A stretch of 64,000 nucleotides of DNA from Lachnospiraceae bacterium JC7 (GTDB taxonomy: Bacteria > Bacillota > Clostridia > Lachnospirales > Lachnospiraceae): NCBI GenBank assembly GCA_000513555.1, contig ALYD01000007.1, positions 46,332 to 110,331 on the forward strand, given 5' to 3'. The position numbers and the translations under genes are program-made. Below the pieces are notes generated by a model. It ran no database searches. It was given only the letters and a program-made list of their open reading frames with translations, and was not told the DNA's origin. Position 1 is the first letter of the stretch; each line of letters starts with the position of its first letter. Below are positions 54,045 to 62,485 of this stretch, piece by piece.

Positions 54045-54692
54045 TTAGTTTCTAAACAAAATGGTTGTCAATTTCGTCCCCGATATTTTTCCCTCAGTAT
54101 AATCATTCCATAATCGTCTATATTCTTTTCTGTTAATATGTGCAACTAATTCTCCTGCGTCATCACCTAGAAATCCGTGCAAGCCATCATTGATTTTCGC
54201 AACTATATACTCAAGGAAGCGAATCCTTAACTCGTCTTCTTGAATCTTTTTGTACAGAATATAACTATCCGAAAGTTTCTCCGTCCCAAACGACCAACCG
54301 ATCTTTCTTATTGCCCTTAATTCAGCGAGCTTTTTTCTTTCTGAATGATACACGAAATCATAAACAGCTGAATGGTTAGTAATCATATCCATACTTTGGG
54401 CAGTAATATCACATTTCGACAGTTTTCTCAAAACACCAGGAAAAAACCTCTTTGAAAAACCCAACTCTTTTATATCAAATACTACAAGTTGGCTTTTCGA
54501 CATTTGAATATCCTTAACCTCAGAATTTAATCCTTTTCTACAAAATAAGTATTCTTCTCTTGTTCTCTTTTTTATAAAGCCCTCTATTTCAACAATTTCA
54601 AAAGATGAAAGCACCTTTGTCATCGTTCCGTCATCATCTTTCTTTGTGGAATATTCGGGATGAATATAAAAATAAGCTTTCCCATATGCCAT
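54045..54692 (-). CDS. Unknown protein between the primase-helicase and AlbA_2 genes
   Basis: At least 215 residues, soluble, not recognised. The N-terminal part is beta-rich and basic (VLSSFEIVEIEGFIKKRTRE) and the rest is helical with many charged residues. The ATG at 54692 has no ribosome site. The frame stays open for 16 more codons upstream (DSIEQIISRIAYSL reads like real protein), while the good ribosome site GAGG at 54745-54748 leads to ATG 54736 in another frame. A 1-nt deletion near the start or an unusual start codon would explain this. It is embedded in the putative defence operon and ends 8 bp before the helicase gene. Confidence 0.6.
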   Translation of the reverse strand: MAYGKAYFYIHPEYSTKKDDDGTMTKVLSSFEIVEIEGFIKKRTREEYLFCRKGLNSEVKDIQMSKSQLVVFDIKELGFSKRFFPGVLRKLSKCDITAQSMDMITNHSAVYDFVYHSERKKLAELRAIRKIGWSFGTEKLSDSYILYKKIQEDELRIRFLEYIVAKINDGLHGFLGDDAGELVAHINRKEYRRLWNDYTEGKISGTKLTTILFRN

Positions 54693-54743
54693 AAGACTAT
54701 AGGCAATTCTGCTTATAATCTGTTCAATACTGTCATAAAATCA

Positions 54744-56396
54744 TTACCTCAATTTATACTTCGTATATTTTCCGCCACAGTACTTGTATATCTTTCCTTC
54801 ACTGACAAGCTTCTTTATTTCAGAATATGCCTGGTCAGGAGTTATCTTTAAAAGCTCTGCAACGTCCTGTTTAGTAATAAATCCATCCTGTGTTTGTGCT
54901 AACTTAATGATCATTTCAGGATAAGCAACTTTATCTATACCTGTTTGTCTCACATACTGAATACTTCTATTGTTTTCTTTATACACTTTCACAGAAAGAA
55001 TATAGGATCTTGATTTACCACTTCCTACGCCTTCCACAAGTCCATCTTCAATCAAGTTTTCTATAGCTCCCAGCAGTTTACCCTCTGCCAAATGAGTCAT
55101 TTTTGCGATGTGCTCTATCGTAAGTCGTTTTTCATTCTTTAATAATGAAAGAATCATCAAAGCATAAATTGACAATGGTTTTCCTAATCTATTTTGCTCA
55201 TCTGCAATAAATTTTGTAAAAGTGTCATCTGCTTTTGCTCTTTGAATGAACAACCTAACATTCGTGCTTGTTGTTTCAGAATAGTCAGGCCAAGGTCTTC
55301 CGTATATAATAGAACCCTCATATATACGGTCTATACCGCGTCCGGTCTTTTCAGCAAGTCCAATTCGTTTTAATGCATCTGCAAGTGCAGGATTTTTACC
55401 ATGTGGTTCGACAGTTAGCAAGTTTTCTAATGTCACCCCATCAATAAACCCACCAGGGCTGCTTATAGTCATTCCCTCATCATCGATCAGCACCCTCACA
55501 GTTCCCAACATGGTATAATCTCTGTGACAAAAAGCATTAATCAATCCCTCACGAAATGCTGCTTTGTCGAATTCCGGCACAGCAACCCTAAATAAACCAT
55601 ATTCAACTTCTCGTTCAGGATTCCAAGCTTCTGCATATGTTTCGAACTTTTCAAACACCTCAAGCAGAGGAGCTGATGTCTCCGTATTGATTCTAACTTT
55701 TGTTCCCTCCAACACCTGAAAAGAAGCTTTTACAGTAGGCATTAACTCCGCTATTCGGTTTTCTTTTCCTAAAATAAGCATCCCGGTAACTGTAGGATAA
55801 ACTTTTCCGTCTACTTCTGTTGTAAAACGCAGTGCCTTATCTAATTCATCATCTGTTAATGCAAGAAGATTTTTTTCTCCTCCAGGCCTTGTTTGTATAA
55901 TATTTCTTAATCTGATTCTCTGATTAGAATCAAAATCGTTAATAGAAGCTCCTGCTAACGGTCCGGCAGAAAAATCTAGTAGTGCTAATTCTGACAATCT
56001 TGTAACTATTTCGTACGAAAACATTGGGATAACTTCAGGAGTTCCATCGGCCTTCAATCTTCGCTTTAACATCTTTCCCGACCTTGTGGAGACCACCGTC
56101 CTGCTTATCGGTATTTCGATCTTAAGTATATCTTTTTCCTCTTCTGTAATTATCTCCGCACGTACAGACACCGACGGTACAGTATTATTAGCCACAAGAG
56201 CTGCTACGCCTATTGCATCTTTGTGTATTTTGTTTACCCCTGTTATCTGCCCGTCGTCTTCTACACCCAAATATAAATTTCCGCCTTTGGTATTTGCCAT
56301 ACCAACAATTTCATCTATTAAGTCATTATCCGGATATCTCTTTAAATCACTTTTAAATTCAGTGCTCAAATCCTCTTTATACGGAATTGTTCGCAT
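54744..56396 (-). CDS. AlbA_2 (Schlafen-like) ATP-binding transcriptional regulator-like protein
   Basis: A 550-residue protein. The start is set at 56396 (MRTIPYKEDLSTEFKS) because GGGAG lies 6 nt before it. The N-terminal AlbA_2 domain (~5-125) shows EFKSDLKRY, MANTKGGNLYLGVEDDG and GVNKI. A HATPase_c_4-like region follows with EGLINAFCHRDY, ISSPGGFIDGVTLENLL, and AEKTGRGIDRIYEG. The C-terminal ~150 residues hold two winged-HTH segments (RLTIEHIAKMTHLAEGKLLG, KQDVAELLKITPDQAYSEI). Members occur beside mobile and defence genes. It likely binds the CGAGTTAA boxes upstream; inference. Confidence 0.85.
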   Translation of the reverse strand: MRTIPYKEDLSTEFKSDLKRYPDNDLIDEIVGMANTKGGNLYLGVEDDGQITGVNKIHKDAIGVAALVANNTVPSVSVRAEIITEEEKDILKIEIPISRTVVSTRSGKMLKRRLKADGTPEVIPMFSYEIVTRLSELALLDFSAGPLAGASINDFDSNQRIRLRNIIQTRPGGEKNLLALTDDELDKALRFTTEVDGKVYPTVTGMLILGKENRIAELMPTVKASFQVLEGTKVRINTETSAPLLEVFEKFETYAEAWNPEREVEYGLFRVAVPEFDKAAFREGLINAFCHRDYTMLGTVRVLIDDEGMTISSPGGFIDGVTLENLLTVEPHGKNPALADALKRIGLAEKTGRGIDRIYEGSIIYGRPWPDYSETTSTNVRLFIQRAKADDTFTKFIADEQNRLGKPLSIYALMILSLLKNEKRLTIEHIAKMTHLAEGKLLGAIENLIEDGLVEGVGSGKSRSYILSVKVYKENNRSIQYVRQTGIDKVAYPEMIIKLAQTQDGFITKQDVAELLKITPDQAYSEIKKLVSEGKIYKYCGGKYTKYKLR

Positions 56397-56421
56397 GTTT
56401 AACTCCCTTCTTAATATTGAT

Positions 56422-56485
56422 TTAACTCGATTATAACTCCACAAAGCATTTTTGTCGAGTTAAAGCCGAGTTAAGTTCGAGTTAA
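56422..56485 (-). promoter_or_regulatory. Operator array: phased CGAGTTAA boxes before the AlbA_2 operon
   Basis: CGAGTTAA occurs at 56456-56463, 56467-56474 and 56478-56485, each 11 bp apart, and once inverted as TTAACTCG at 56422-56429. One-turn spacing places all three on the same DNA face, suggesting cooperative binding by an autoregulator. Confidence 0.7.
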
Positions 56486-56576
56486 AAAACGAAATAACGA
56501 TTACCTTTGTAGCAAATTCTCAGTTTACCTTATTCAGATTATCCAATTTCCGTTTTATAGTCCTTGCCTCATATAA

Positions 56577-56837
56577 AAAATAGATAAAATTACCCAACCA
56601 TATGATGCCGAAACATCTACTGTTTCTGAGACTTCTTCGCCATCAGAATGCTCTCCTGCTGTTCCTAAAGAGCTTGAACAGGTCACAGATACTGAGGAAA
56701 GACTTTGTCCTAAATGTGGAAGTAAACTTGTATTGAGAACGGCAAAAAAAGGCAACTATCAAGGTAATCAGTTCTGGGGATGCAGTCGTTTCCCCAAATG
56801 TAGGTACATGGAAAACCTTATTCCGAATCAAGATTAA
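56577..56837 (+). pseudogene. Remnant encoding a topoisomerase-type C4 zinc finger
   Basis: An open frame without a start codon runs from 56577 to the stop at 56835. Its end reads LCPKCGSKLVLRTA, then FWGCSRFPKCRYMENL, a four-Cys zinc ribbon as in topoisomerase I C termini and NERD-type nucleases. The upstream ~30 residues are an acidic Ser/Thr/Pro linker. The catalytic part is missing, so this is a truncated gene. A terminator follows. Confidence 0.75.
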
Positions 56838-56847
56838 TATACTTACC

Positions 56848-56888
56848 AAGACGGTTCTTGGCTCACAAAATCCTGAACCGTCTTTTTT
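56848..56888 (+). terminator. Terminator after the zinc-finger remnant
   Basis: A 10-bp stem AAGACGGTTC (56848-56857) pairs with 56875-56884, followed by T residues on the plus strand. Confidence 0.85.
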
Positions 56889-56995
56889 ACTCGCCACTAC
56901 ATTCCCTGTAAAACGGACATGTCAGACAACACTGGCCGCACCTCTTCTCGCGGATTCTCCATCCTCTCCGCAGCCAATAGATAAATCTATGCATC

Positions 56996-57060
56996 AAAAA
57001 ACACCTCCCGTAACTGTATATCAGATTTTGGTTCTGACTATACAATAAACGATGAGGTGT
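56996..57060 (-). terminator. Terminator of the GNAT gene
   Basis: ACACCTC (57001-57007) pairs with GAGGTGT (57054-57060), with an inner stem TGTATA-CAGA/TCTG-TATACA. On the minus strand a T run follows. It lies 33 bp after the stop of the gene at 57094. Confidence 0.65.
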
Positions 57061-57093
57061 CCGTAAAAAATGCCTAATCCTACCTGAAAGTTA

Positions 57094-57648
57094 CTATTCA
57101 CCGTGATTATAATCTGAACTAAGAATGCCGTAGATATAATAGTCACACCAGGTATTTACCATTCTGCCTTGTCTGATCATGCCTTCTTTTACATAACCGC
57201 ATTTTTCCAGAATCTTGCATGAAGCAGAATTCCTTACATCAACTTCAGTCCACAATCGTTTTAGTTCTGTATTTTCAAAGCAAAATCTTGTAATGGCAGA
57301 TAGGCTCTCCGTCCCATATCCTTGCCCATGAACAAATTTGGATAATCTTACAGCTACCTGAGCCATTCTGTCGTGTTCAATCAGATAAATCCAAATATCA
57401 CCTATTACCTTGTTGTTCCCTTTTTCTGCAATTCCCAGATGAAAGCTCTTTGTTGGTTTTGATTCCTTCTCAAACATGAGTTCCGGATTTTTTTCGGACT
57501 TACTGGGGCCTTTACCCCAATATGTATAAATTGATTTATCCGGCATCCATTCATTCAGAGCAGGAACATCACTTGAGGTCATAGGTCGCAAAATCAATCG
57601 CTCAGTTTCAATAATCGGCTTATTGTATATATAATCTGCTAGTGCCAT
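57094..57648 (-). CDS. GNAT-family N-acetyltransferase
   Basis: A 184-residue acetyltransferase of the RimJ/RimL-like type. ETERLILRPMTSSDVPALNE opens the domain, the acetyl-CoA loop is HGQGYGTESL, and ASCKILEKCGYVKEGMIRQG is the typical end. The start is set at 57648 (MALADYIY) because GGGGA lies just upstream and the longer frame overlaps the previous gene. Located 13 bp after the TrmO-like gene, probably co-transcribed. Substrate unknown. Confidence 0.88.
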   Translation of the reverse strand: MALADYIYNKPIIETERLILRPMTSSDVPALNEWMPDKSIYTYWGKGPSKSEKNPELMFEKESKPTKSFHLGIAEKGNNKVIGDIWIYLIEHDRMAQVAVRLSKFVHGQGYGTESLSAITRFCFENTELKRLWTEVDVRNSASCKILEKCGYVKEGMIRQGRMVNTWCDYYIYGILSSDYNHGE

Positions 57649-57661
57649 ACTGTCCCCTTTA

Positions 57662-58138
57662 TCAAAAACTGAATTCTGATTCCCAATCAAAGTCGCCGCT
57701 CTCTTCATAAGACTTTGGCCAATGGCTACACCAATTAGGAACCTTCGCATTTTTAACTCTATCAACACTTGGAACATATGGCTTTAGATCCAACACATTT
57801 GTTCCATCAAAAGCATCGATGTAATATAAACCTACAATTCCATTTTCTTCATCTACATAAGATATATTTACATTAGATACTGCTATTGGATTAGGCCTTT
57901 CAGGAGAATGTAATGCAAATACGCCCAATTTATCAGGCCCTTTCTTATACGGCTTATTTTCAATCAGAATACTTCTATCTGACTCGTTATCACAGCCATC
58001 TGCCCACCAAAGCACCTGTACATGACTATATTCGCTCAGACCTTTCAATCCCTCTGAATATTTTGCATCCAGCTTTATACATACCATTTCATCATTGTTA
58101 TTTATCTTTCCGATGGAAAAGATTTTAATATCGTTCAT
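57662..58138 (-). CDS. TrmO/TsaA-like tRNA methyltransferase
   Basis: A 158-residue protein of the TsaA family, which in E. coli TrmO methylates N6-threonylcarbamoyladenosine 37 of tRNA using SAM. Signature FALHSPERPNPIAVSNVNI and the later DAFDGTNVLDLKPYVPSVD are present. The start is set at 58138 (MNDIKIFS) because GGAGG lies 8 nt before it. It has the short length of bacterial single-domain members. Lies in a probable two-gene transcript with the GNAT gene. Confidence 0.87.
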   Translation of the reverse strand: MNDIKIFSIGKINNNDEMVCIKLDAKYSEGLKGLSEYSHVQVLWWADGCDNESDRSILIENKPYKKGPDKLGVFALHSPERPNPIAVSNVNISYVDEENGIVGLYYIDAFDGTNVLDLKPYVPSVDRVKNAKVPNWCSHWPKSYEESGDFDWESEFSF

Positions 58139-58384
58139 CTTCTGAACCTCCATTTTCTTTTTCACCGGGCGCCCGATACGTATTATTCTACAAAGTGTTT
58201 TTTATACTTCAACCCCTATTTCCATCGACTGTGAATAGTATCACCTGAAATGGTTTGAAATGGTATTTTTCCATCTTTCATCTTCAAAATAGTTGACCTG
58301 TACTTCAGTCATTTATATTTATCTTCCAATATTTCGATTACCCGCTGTTACGATGCTTAGACATTTGACACCTCCTAATAGTAA

Positions 58385-58418
58385 GGTGTCAGCCGCATTG
58401 CAGCTGACACCCGTTTTT
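58385..58418. terminator. Hairpin after the DUF5688 gene
   Basis: A perfect 9-bp stem GGTGTCAGC (58385-58393) pairs with 58403-58411, with a five-T run on the plus strand and a weaker one on the minus strand. It lies 17 bp after the DUF5688 stop. Confidence 0.6.
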
Positions 58419-58427
58419 GTGCTTTGA

Positions 58428-59528
58428 TTAAAGCTCAGGTCCCTTCTTGGACTTGTGCTTAACTACCGGATCTTTCTTTTGTTGCTTGGCAATCTTCTCC
58501 TTTTCAGCCTTAAGCTTTGCAAGGGTGGACGGCTTCTCATCGAGATCTGCATCTCTCGCAGTCTCTTTTTCCGCTGCCTTCTCCACATCCCTGTCGGCTG
58601 CTCTTACCTCGAATTTCTCCGCAAGTTCGAAGATTCTCGCCTTGGAATCGTAGTGATAGACACTATCGGTGAGCTTATCCTCCGGTGCAACCTGCGTTGC
58701 ATTGACCTCTTTTACCATCTGCTCCAGAGCCGCCCTGTCGAACTGTCCGTTGTCCTTCACAAGCAAAATCTCGTGGATAGATGAAGGTGAAATATAGAAG
58801 TCGCCACCGAGCTTCTCAGTTGCTTCATCCATAAAGTTCTGATAAGCAAGTACGCTGGCTCCCTGCACCTTGTCAGGCACCGAAGCAACATACATAGGCT
58901 CATCCGGTGTAGGGAAAAGTCCCATCATCTCAGCCTGCTCAGGTCCAAGCATCTCTGCCATGACCTCTGACATTCCCTGGATTACAGCAGGTCTTACCTC
59001 AGGAGCGATAGCCATTGCATCAGCGTGAAGCTGCTCAGCTGTGATACCGTAGCTCTCAAGCATCTTGTTTGTCACAAGGATTGAGCTTCTGCCCTCTTCC
59101 GAAGTATCAAGGACGATACGATAAACAATCGCCATATCCTCCATATTTTTATGAGGTACGTTCTCAAGGAACTCAGCATTTCTCTCAGCTGAAACAACCT
59201 CCATGGAAAGCTTCTGCTTCATCTGCTCATAATCGCTGATTGCAGCGATATCAAACTCAGGTCTGGCTTCAAGAGCGTTACCAGCCATCTCGGCAGCCCT
59301 ATCTACAAGATTGTCGTAAGCAGCACCATCCTGATAAGACTCGTAAAGCTTGTCAGCATTGAGGTTCACACCGATGTTGCTGTTCTTAGGCTTTACTGTG
59401 AGAGCTTCATAAGTCTCATTCGCCTTGTCCACCTTCTGGGACTCAACAGTTGTGTCACCACCGAATCTCGCATCAAGCTTCTCCTTCACATACTTTGCCA
59501 AATTCTCCTTAAAAGTTTCAAAATCCAT
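58428..59528 (-). CDS. DUF5688-family protein
   Basis: A 366-residue soluble protein of a family common in Lachnospiraceae and often near integrated elements. The N terminus FETFKENLAKYVKEKL is typical of the family, and the body includes MYVASVPDKVQGASVLAY and FYISPSSIHEILLVKD. The C-terminal ~60 residues are a highly charged Lys/Glu/Asp tail ending KKDPVVKHKSKKGPEL. AGAGG lies before the ATG. Function unknown. Monocistronic, with a phased repeat array 200 bp upstream. Confidence 0.82.
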   Translation of the reverse strand: MDFETFKENLAKYVKEKLDARFGGDTTVESQKVDKANETYEALTVKPKNSNIGVNLNADKLYESYQDGAAYDNLVDRAAEMAGNALEARPEFDIAAISDYEQMKQKLSMEVVSAERNAEFLENVPHKNMEDMAIVYRIVLDTSEEGRSSILVTNKMLESYGITAEQLHADAMAIAPEVRPAVIQGMSEVMAEMLGPEQAEMMGLFPTPDEPMYVASVPDKVQGASVLAYQNFMDEATEKLGGDFYISPSSIHEILLVKDNGQFDRAALEQMVKEVNATQVAPEDKLTDSVYHYDSKARIFELAEKFEVRAADRDVEKAAEKETARDADLDEKPSTLAKLKAEKEKIAKQQKKDPVVKHKSKKGPEL

Positions 59529-59570
59529 TTTTCATCCTCTTTTCTATGAATTGTTTTTTTTCTGGACGCA

Positions 59571-59611
59571 AAAAACGCCAGAACCGGACTTCCATGTCCA
59601 GTCTGACGTTT
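59571..59611 (-). terminator. Terminator of the redox operon
   Basis: An interrupted stem (AAACG-CAGA-GGAC with GTCC-TCTG-CGTTT) followed on the minus strand by a T run. It stands between the small membrane-protein gene and DUF5688. Confidence 0.7.
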
Positions 59612-59684
59612 CGCTTATCCTGTATTCTTTTGCAAAAGAAAATGCACCAGGCAGTGATGCATCACTCATGTTCCTTGGCGCATT

Positions 59685-59811
59685 ATAACAATAACATAGA
59701 TTTTTAGGCTTAAAAATTTACACCGCATAACGTTTAGATAACAAAATATAACAAAACATAACGCGGAGATAACAAATTATAACTGGGCTCTTTATATTGC
59801 GATATATCGCA
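59685..59811. repeat. Helically phased ATAAC array and palindrome
   Basis: ATAAC starts at 59727, 59738, 59748, 59758, 59769 and 59779, a spacing of 10-11 bp, with two more at 59685 and 59691. A perfect palindrome TGCGATATATCGCA (59798-59811) follows. No gene lies here. Confidence 0.65.
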
Positions 59812-59819
59812 TTATTCAG

Positions 59820-59996
59820 TCACACTAGCTCATCAGATTCATTGACTTTATCTTTATTGATAAGAACTGTGGCAACAGCCACCAGAGCATAACAGACGGC
59901 ACAGATTCCCAGATAGACGACCATTCCTTCATCTGCCGGCAATGCATCCGTCCCGATGTTGAACAGACCGTCAAGGAAGTTGAACATCTGATGCAT
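59820..59996 (-). CDS. Small single-span membrane protein
   Basis: A 58-residue protein with one hydrophobic helix (VVYLGICAVCYALVAVATVL) and a charged C-terminal tail. Its ATG overlaps the stop codon of the aldo/keto reductase gene (TAATG), so translation is coupled. Not recognised. It could be a genuine operon member or the end of a larger membrane protein that has been lost. Confidence 0.55.
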   Translation of the reverse strand: MHQMFNFLDGLFNIGTDALPADEGMVVYLGICAVCYALVAVATVLINKDKVNESDELV

Positions 59997-60844
59997 TATG
60001 ATACAGCGAACGTTCCGATCCATCTTGCCGTTTCCAGATCCTGCGGATCATGGATCGTACTCTTTCCTGTATCCATTGTGACTATCTTTTCCATATCCTC
60101 TGCGGCAAGTTCAAAGTCAAACACATCGATATTCTGTTTCATGCGTTCCTTCTTCACCGACTTCGGGATAACGATCACATCACGTTGGATCAACCATCTA
60201 AGCATGACCTGTCCTGTGGATTTTCCATATTTTTCTCCGATTTCTTTCAGAACAGGCGCATTGAACACATCATTGTTTCCTTCCGCAAAAGGTGCCCATG
60301 CCTCATGAGCGATTCCTTCGTTCTTCAAGAAGTCCTCTTCTTCCTTACGCTGGAACCACACATTCGTCTCAATCTGGTTGACCATCGGCTTGATCTCGTT
60401 ATGAAGAAACAGGTCAAGCAGCCGCTCACTCGGAAAACTGGTCACGCCTATTGCCTTGATGAGGCCTTCTTTGTAAAGATCCTCCATCGCCCTCCATGAT
60501 CCATAATAATCACCATAAGGCTTGTGGATGAGATACATGTCCAGATAATCCAGTCCCAGTTTCTTCAGGCTCTTCTCGAACGCCCTCTTCGTATTGTCAT
60601 AACCATGATCCTGCACCCACAGCTTCGTGGTGATAAAAAGCTCTTCTCTTTTTACTCCGCTTGCAGCAACGGCTCTTCCGACTGCTTCCTCATTCAGATA
60701 AGTTGCTGCAGTATCGATGCTGCGGTATCCCACTTCGATTGCGTCAAGTACCGCCTGTTCACAAACCTTCTGGTCGTCTATCTGAAACACGCCAAATCCG
60801 ACCATCGGCATTTTTATCCCATTGGAAAGCACTTTATATTCCAT
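59996..60844 (-). CDS. Aldo/keto reductase
   Basis: A 282-residue NADPH-dependent reductase of aldehydes and ketones. Catalytic Asp and Tyr in RSIDTAATYLNEEAVG, Lys in FITTKLW and His in YLIHKPYGD are in place, and the cofactor loop IPKSVKKERMKQN is at the end. The start is set at 60844 (MEYKVLSNG) because AAGGAGG lies 6 nt before it. It follows the flavodoxin gene by 11 bp in a hydrolase-flavodoxin-reductase operon. Confidence 0.92.
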   Translation of the reverse strand: MEYKVLSNGIKMPMVGFGVFQIDDQKVCEQAVLDAIEVGYRSIDTAATYLNEEAVGRAVAASGVKREELFITTKLWVQDHGYDNTKRAFEKSLKKLGLDYLDMYLIHKPYGDYYGSWRAMEDLYKEGLIKAIGVTSFPSERLLDLFLHNEIKPMVNQIETNVWFQRKEEEDFLKNEGIAHEAWAPFAEGNNDVFNAPVLKEIGEKYGKSTGQVMLRWLIQRDVIVIPKSVKKERMKQNIDVFDFELAAEDMEKIVTMDTGKSTIHDPQDLETARWIGTFAVS

Positions 60845-60855
60845 CAAATCCCTCC

Positions 60856-61329
60856 TTACAATGTGCGGATCCACTGATCCATTGCGTCACTTGTTCGTTC
60901 TTTACTTGAAGTCAGGCTTCTCGGAAGCGGCAGTCCCTTGACATACTTTGCACCCTTCAGGCAGCCTCTGAAATCTTCGTCTGCTTTCTCATCATGGTCA
61001 TAGAATGTCCAGAATGCTGACATCGTCTTCCCTGCGAAATCCATCTGACGGATGAAGGACGTCACGGGATTTGCCATCGTATATCCCCAGATGCCGGTAC
61101 CAATAAGAATCATGTCATATCCGGATAGATCCGGCATCCCGCCTTTCAGCTCAGGATACTTGTTTTCCTGTCTCTCGACCTGTGCCTCATCCCAGGCTTT
61201 CCACATATCATCATTGTATGTTCTTGCAGGGATGATCTCATACAGATCCGCGCTAAGCTTTTCAGCGATCACCTCTGCCATTCGCTTTGTCTGCCCGGAC
61301 TGCGAATAATAAGCAATCAGAGTCTTCAT
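60856..61329 (-). CDS. Flavodoxin-like protein
   Basis: A 157-residue FMN protein. The phosphate-binding loop YYSQSGQTKRMAE lies at the N terminus, and YDMILIGTGIWGYTMANPV is the typical aromatic FMN loop region. Such flavodoxins next to aldo/keto reductases are common in Clostridia and may pass electrons in stress or detoxification reactions. GGGAGG precedes the ATG; 17 bp after the hydrolase stop. Confidence 0.9.
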   Translation of the reverse strand: MKTLIAYYSQSGQTKRMAEVIAEKLSADLYEIIPARTYNDDMWKAWDEAQVERQENKYPELKGGMPDLSGYDMILIGTGIWGYTMANPVTSFIRQMDFAGKTMSAFWTFYDHDEKADEDFRGCLKGAKYVKGLPLPRSLTSSKERTSDAMDQWIRTL

Positions 61330-61346
61330 CTCACACGCCCTCCCGA

Positions 61347-62327
61347 TTACAGATTCTTCTTCAGGAATTCCTCGATCTTATCGAACGGGATATAATTGTT
61401 ATCGCCGCCGTCATAGAGGTCGCAATGTGTAGCGCCTTCCACCGTGATGAGTTCCTTGCTTGCCGCATTCGTAAGACGATCCATCATCAGAACCGACTGC
61501 TGATAGGACCATGCCTGGTCACCGTGAACAAGGAGACACGGCTGCGTCACCTCATCGGAATATGCATAGATATCGTTCGTGTAATGGCTTAAGAAGGTGG
61601 TCGGGTTCCATCCGCATCCTGAGTTGATGGAGCGCTTGTGGTAGCCGCGGTCTGTGCGGTAGTAATCATAGTAATCCTTCATGAAATCCGGAGAATTTTC
61701 ATCAATGTCAGGGACCGTGATCATCACCGGCACATTCTCTCCCTGAGCCAGCTTACTGCGAATCTCATTGAGAGCGCGGCGGCCCTCTACACGTTCTTTG
61801 CCATTTGCGAAGGTATCAAACGCTCCCATCGTTGCGCTGACAACCGCTTTCACCCTGGTATCCATTGCTGCAAGCGGGAAAGTATAGCAGCCCCATCCGC
61901 ATACACCAAGGATCCCGATCCTGTCAGCATCTACCACTTCCAACGCTTCCAGATAATCGATAGCTGATGCGAAATCATCCAGATTGATGTCTGCCGCAGA
62001 GATGTTGCGGACACTGCCGCCGGACTCGCCTGTAAAGGAAGGATCAAATACCAGCGTTACAAAGCCACGCTCTGCAAGTGACTGTGCATAGAAACCGCCG
62101 GACTGCTCTTTTGTTGCACCATAAGGGCTTGCAACTGCCAGCGCCGGCATACCCTTTTCCGCATCCTTCGGCATATACAGATCCCCTGCCAGGGTGATGC
62201 CGAAGCGATTCACAAACTGCACCTTCGCATGGTCAACCTTATCGCTCTTCGGGAAAACCTTGTCCCATTCCTGTGTAAGGTTAAGATTCTCCGTTAACTT
62301 TGCCTTGTAAGAAGTATTCAGATTCAT
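61347..62327 (-). CDS. Alpha/beta hydrolase with cysteine nucleophile motif
   Basis: A 326-residue hydrolase of the dienelactone-hydrolase-like group. The nucleophile elbow reads GVCGWGC, with Cys in place of the usual Ser, as in dienelactone hydrolases. The base His is in VEGATHCDLYDG and an acid follows PCLLVHGDQAW. The start is set at 62327 (MNLNTSYKAK) because AAGGAG lies 6 nt before it. First gene of the redox operon, divergent from a LysR regulator. Substrate unknown. Confidence 0.85.
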   Translation of the reverse strand: MNLNTSYKAKLTENLNLTQEWDKVFPKSDKVDHAKVQFVNRFGITLAGDLYMPKDAEKGMPALAVASPYGATKEQSGGFYAQSLAERGFVTLVFDPSFTGESGGSVRNISAADINLDDFASAIDYLEALEVVDADRIGILGVCGWGCYTFPLAAMDTRVKAVVSATMGAFDTFANGKERVEGRRALNEIRSKLAQGENVPVMITVPDIDENSPDFMKDYYDYYRTDRGYHKRSINSGCGWNPTTFLSHYTNDIYAYSDEVTQPCLLVHGDQAWSYQQSVLMMDRLTNAASKELITVEGATHCDLYDGGDNNYIPFDKIEEFLKKNL

Positions 62328-62393
62328 AATGATCTCCTTTCTTTGATCCTCCATCTGTCCATGAGGGTTATTGTCCTTTGATGTTCATACTCT

Positions 62394-62414
62394 ACATCAG
62401 AGCTATTATGATGT
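62394..62414. promoter_or_regulatory. LysR-type inverted repeat in the divergent promoter region
   Basis: ACATCA-N9-TGATGT lies between the hydrolase and the LysR gene. A 6-9-6 inverted repeat between divergent genes is the usual shape of a LysR recognition site. Confidence 0.55.
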
Positions 62415-62485
62415 AAAATAGTTATATCAGATGTTTTACCATCACTTATAGACATCTTAAATCCGAAGAAAGGATAAAAAGCACT

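Noticed and set aside
54045..54740. Phage portal protein
   Set aside because: The N-terminal stretch IAYSLMAYGKAYFYI resembles a portal helix, but the protein is far too short and no other phage genes are near.
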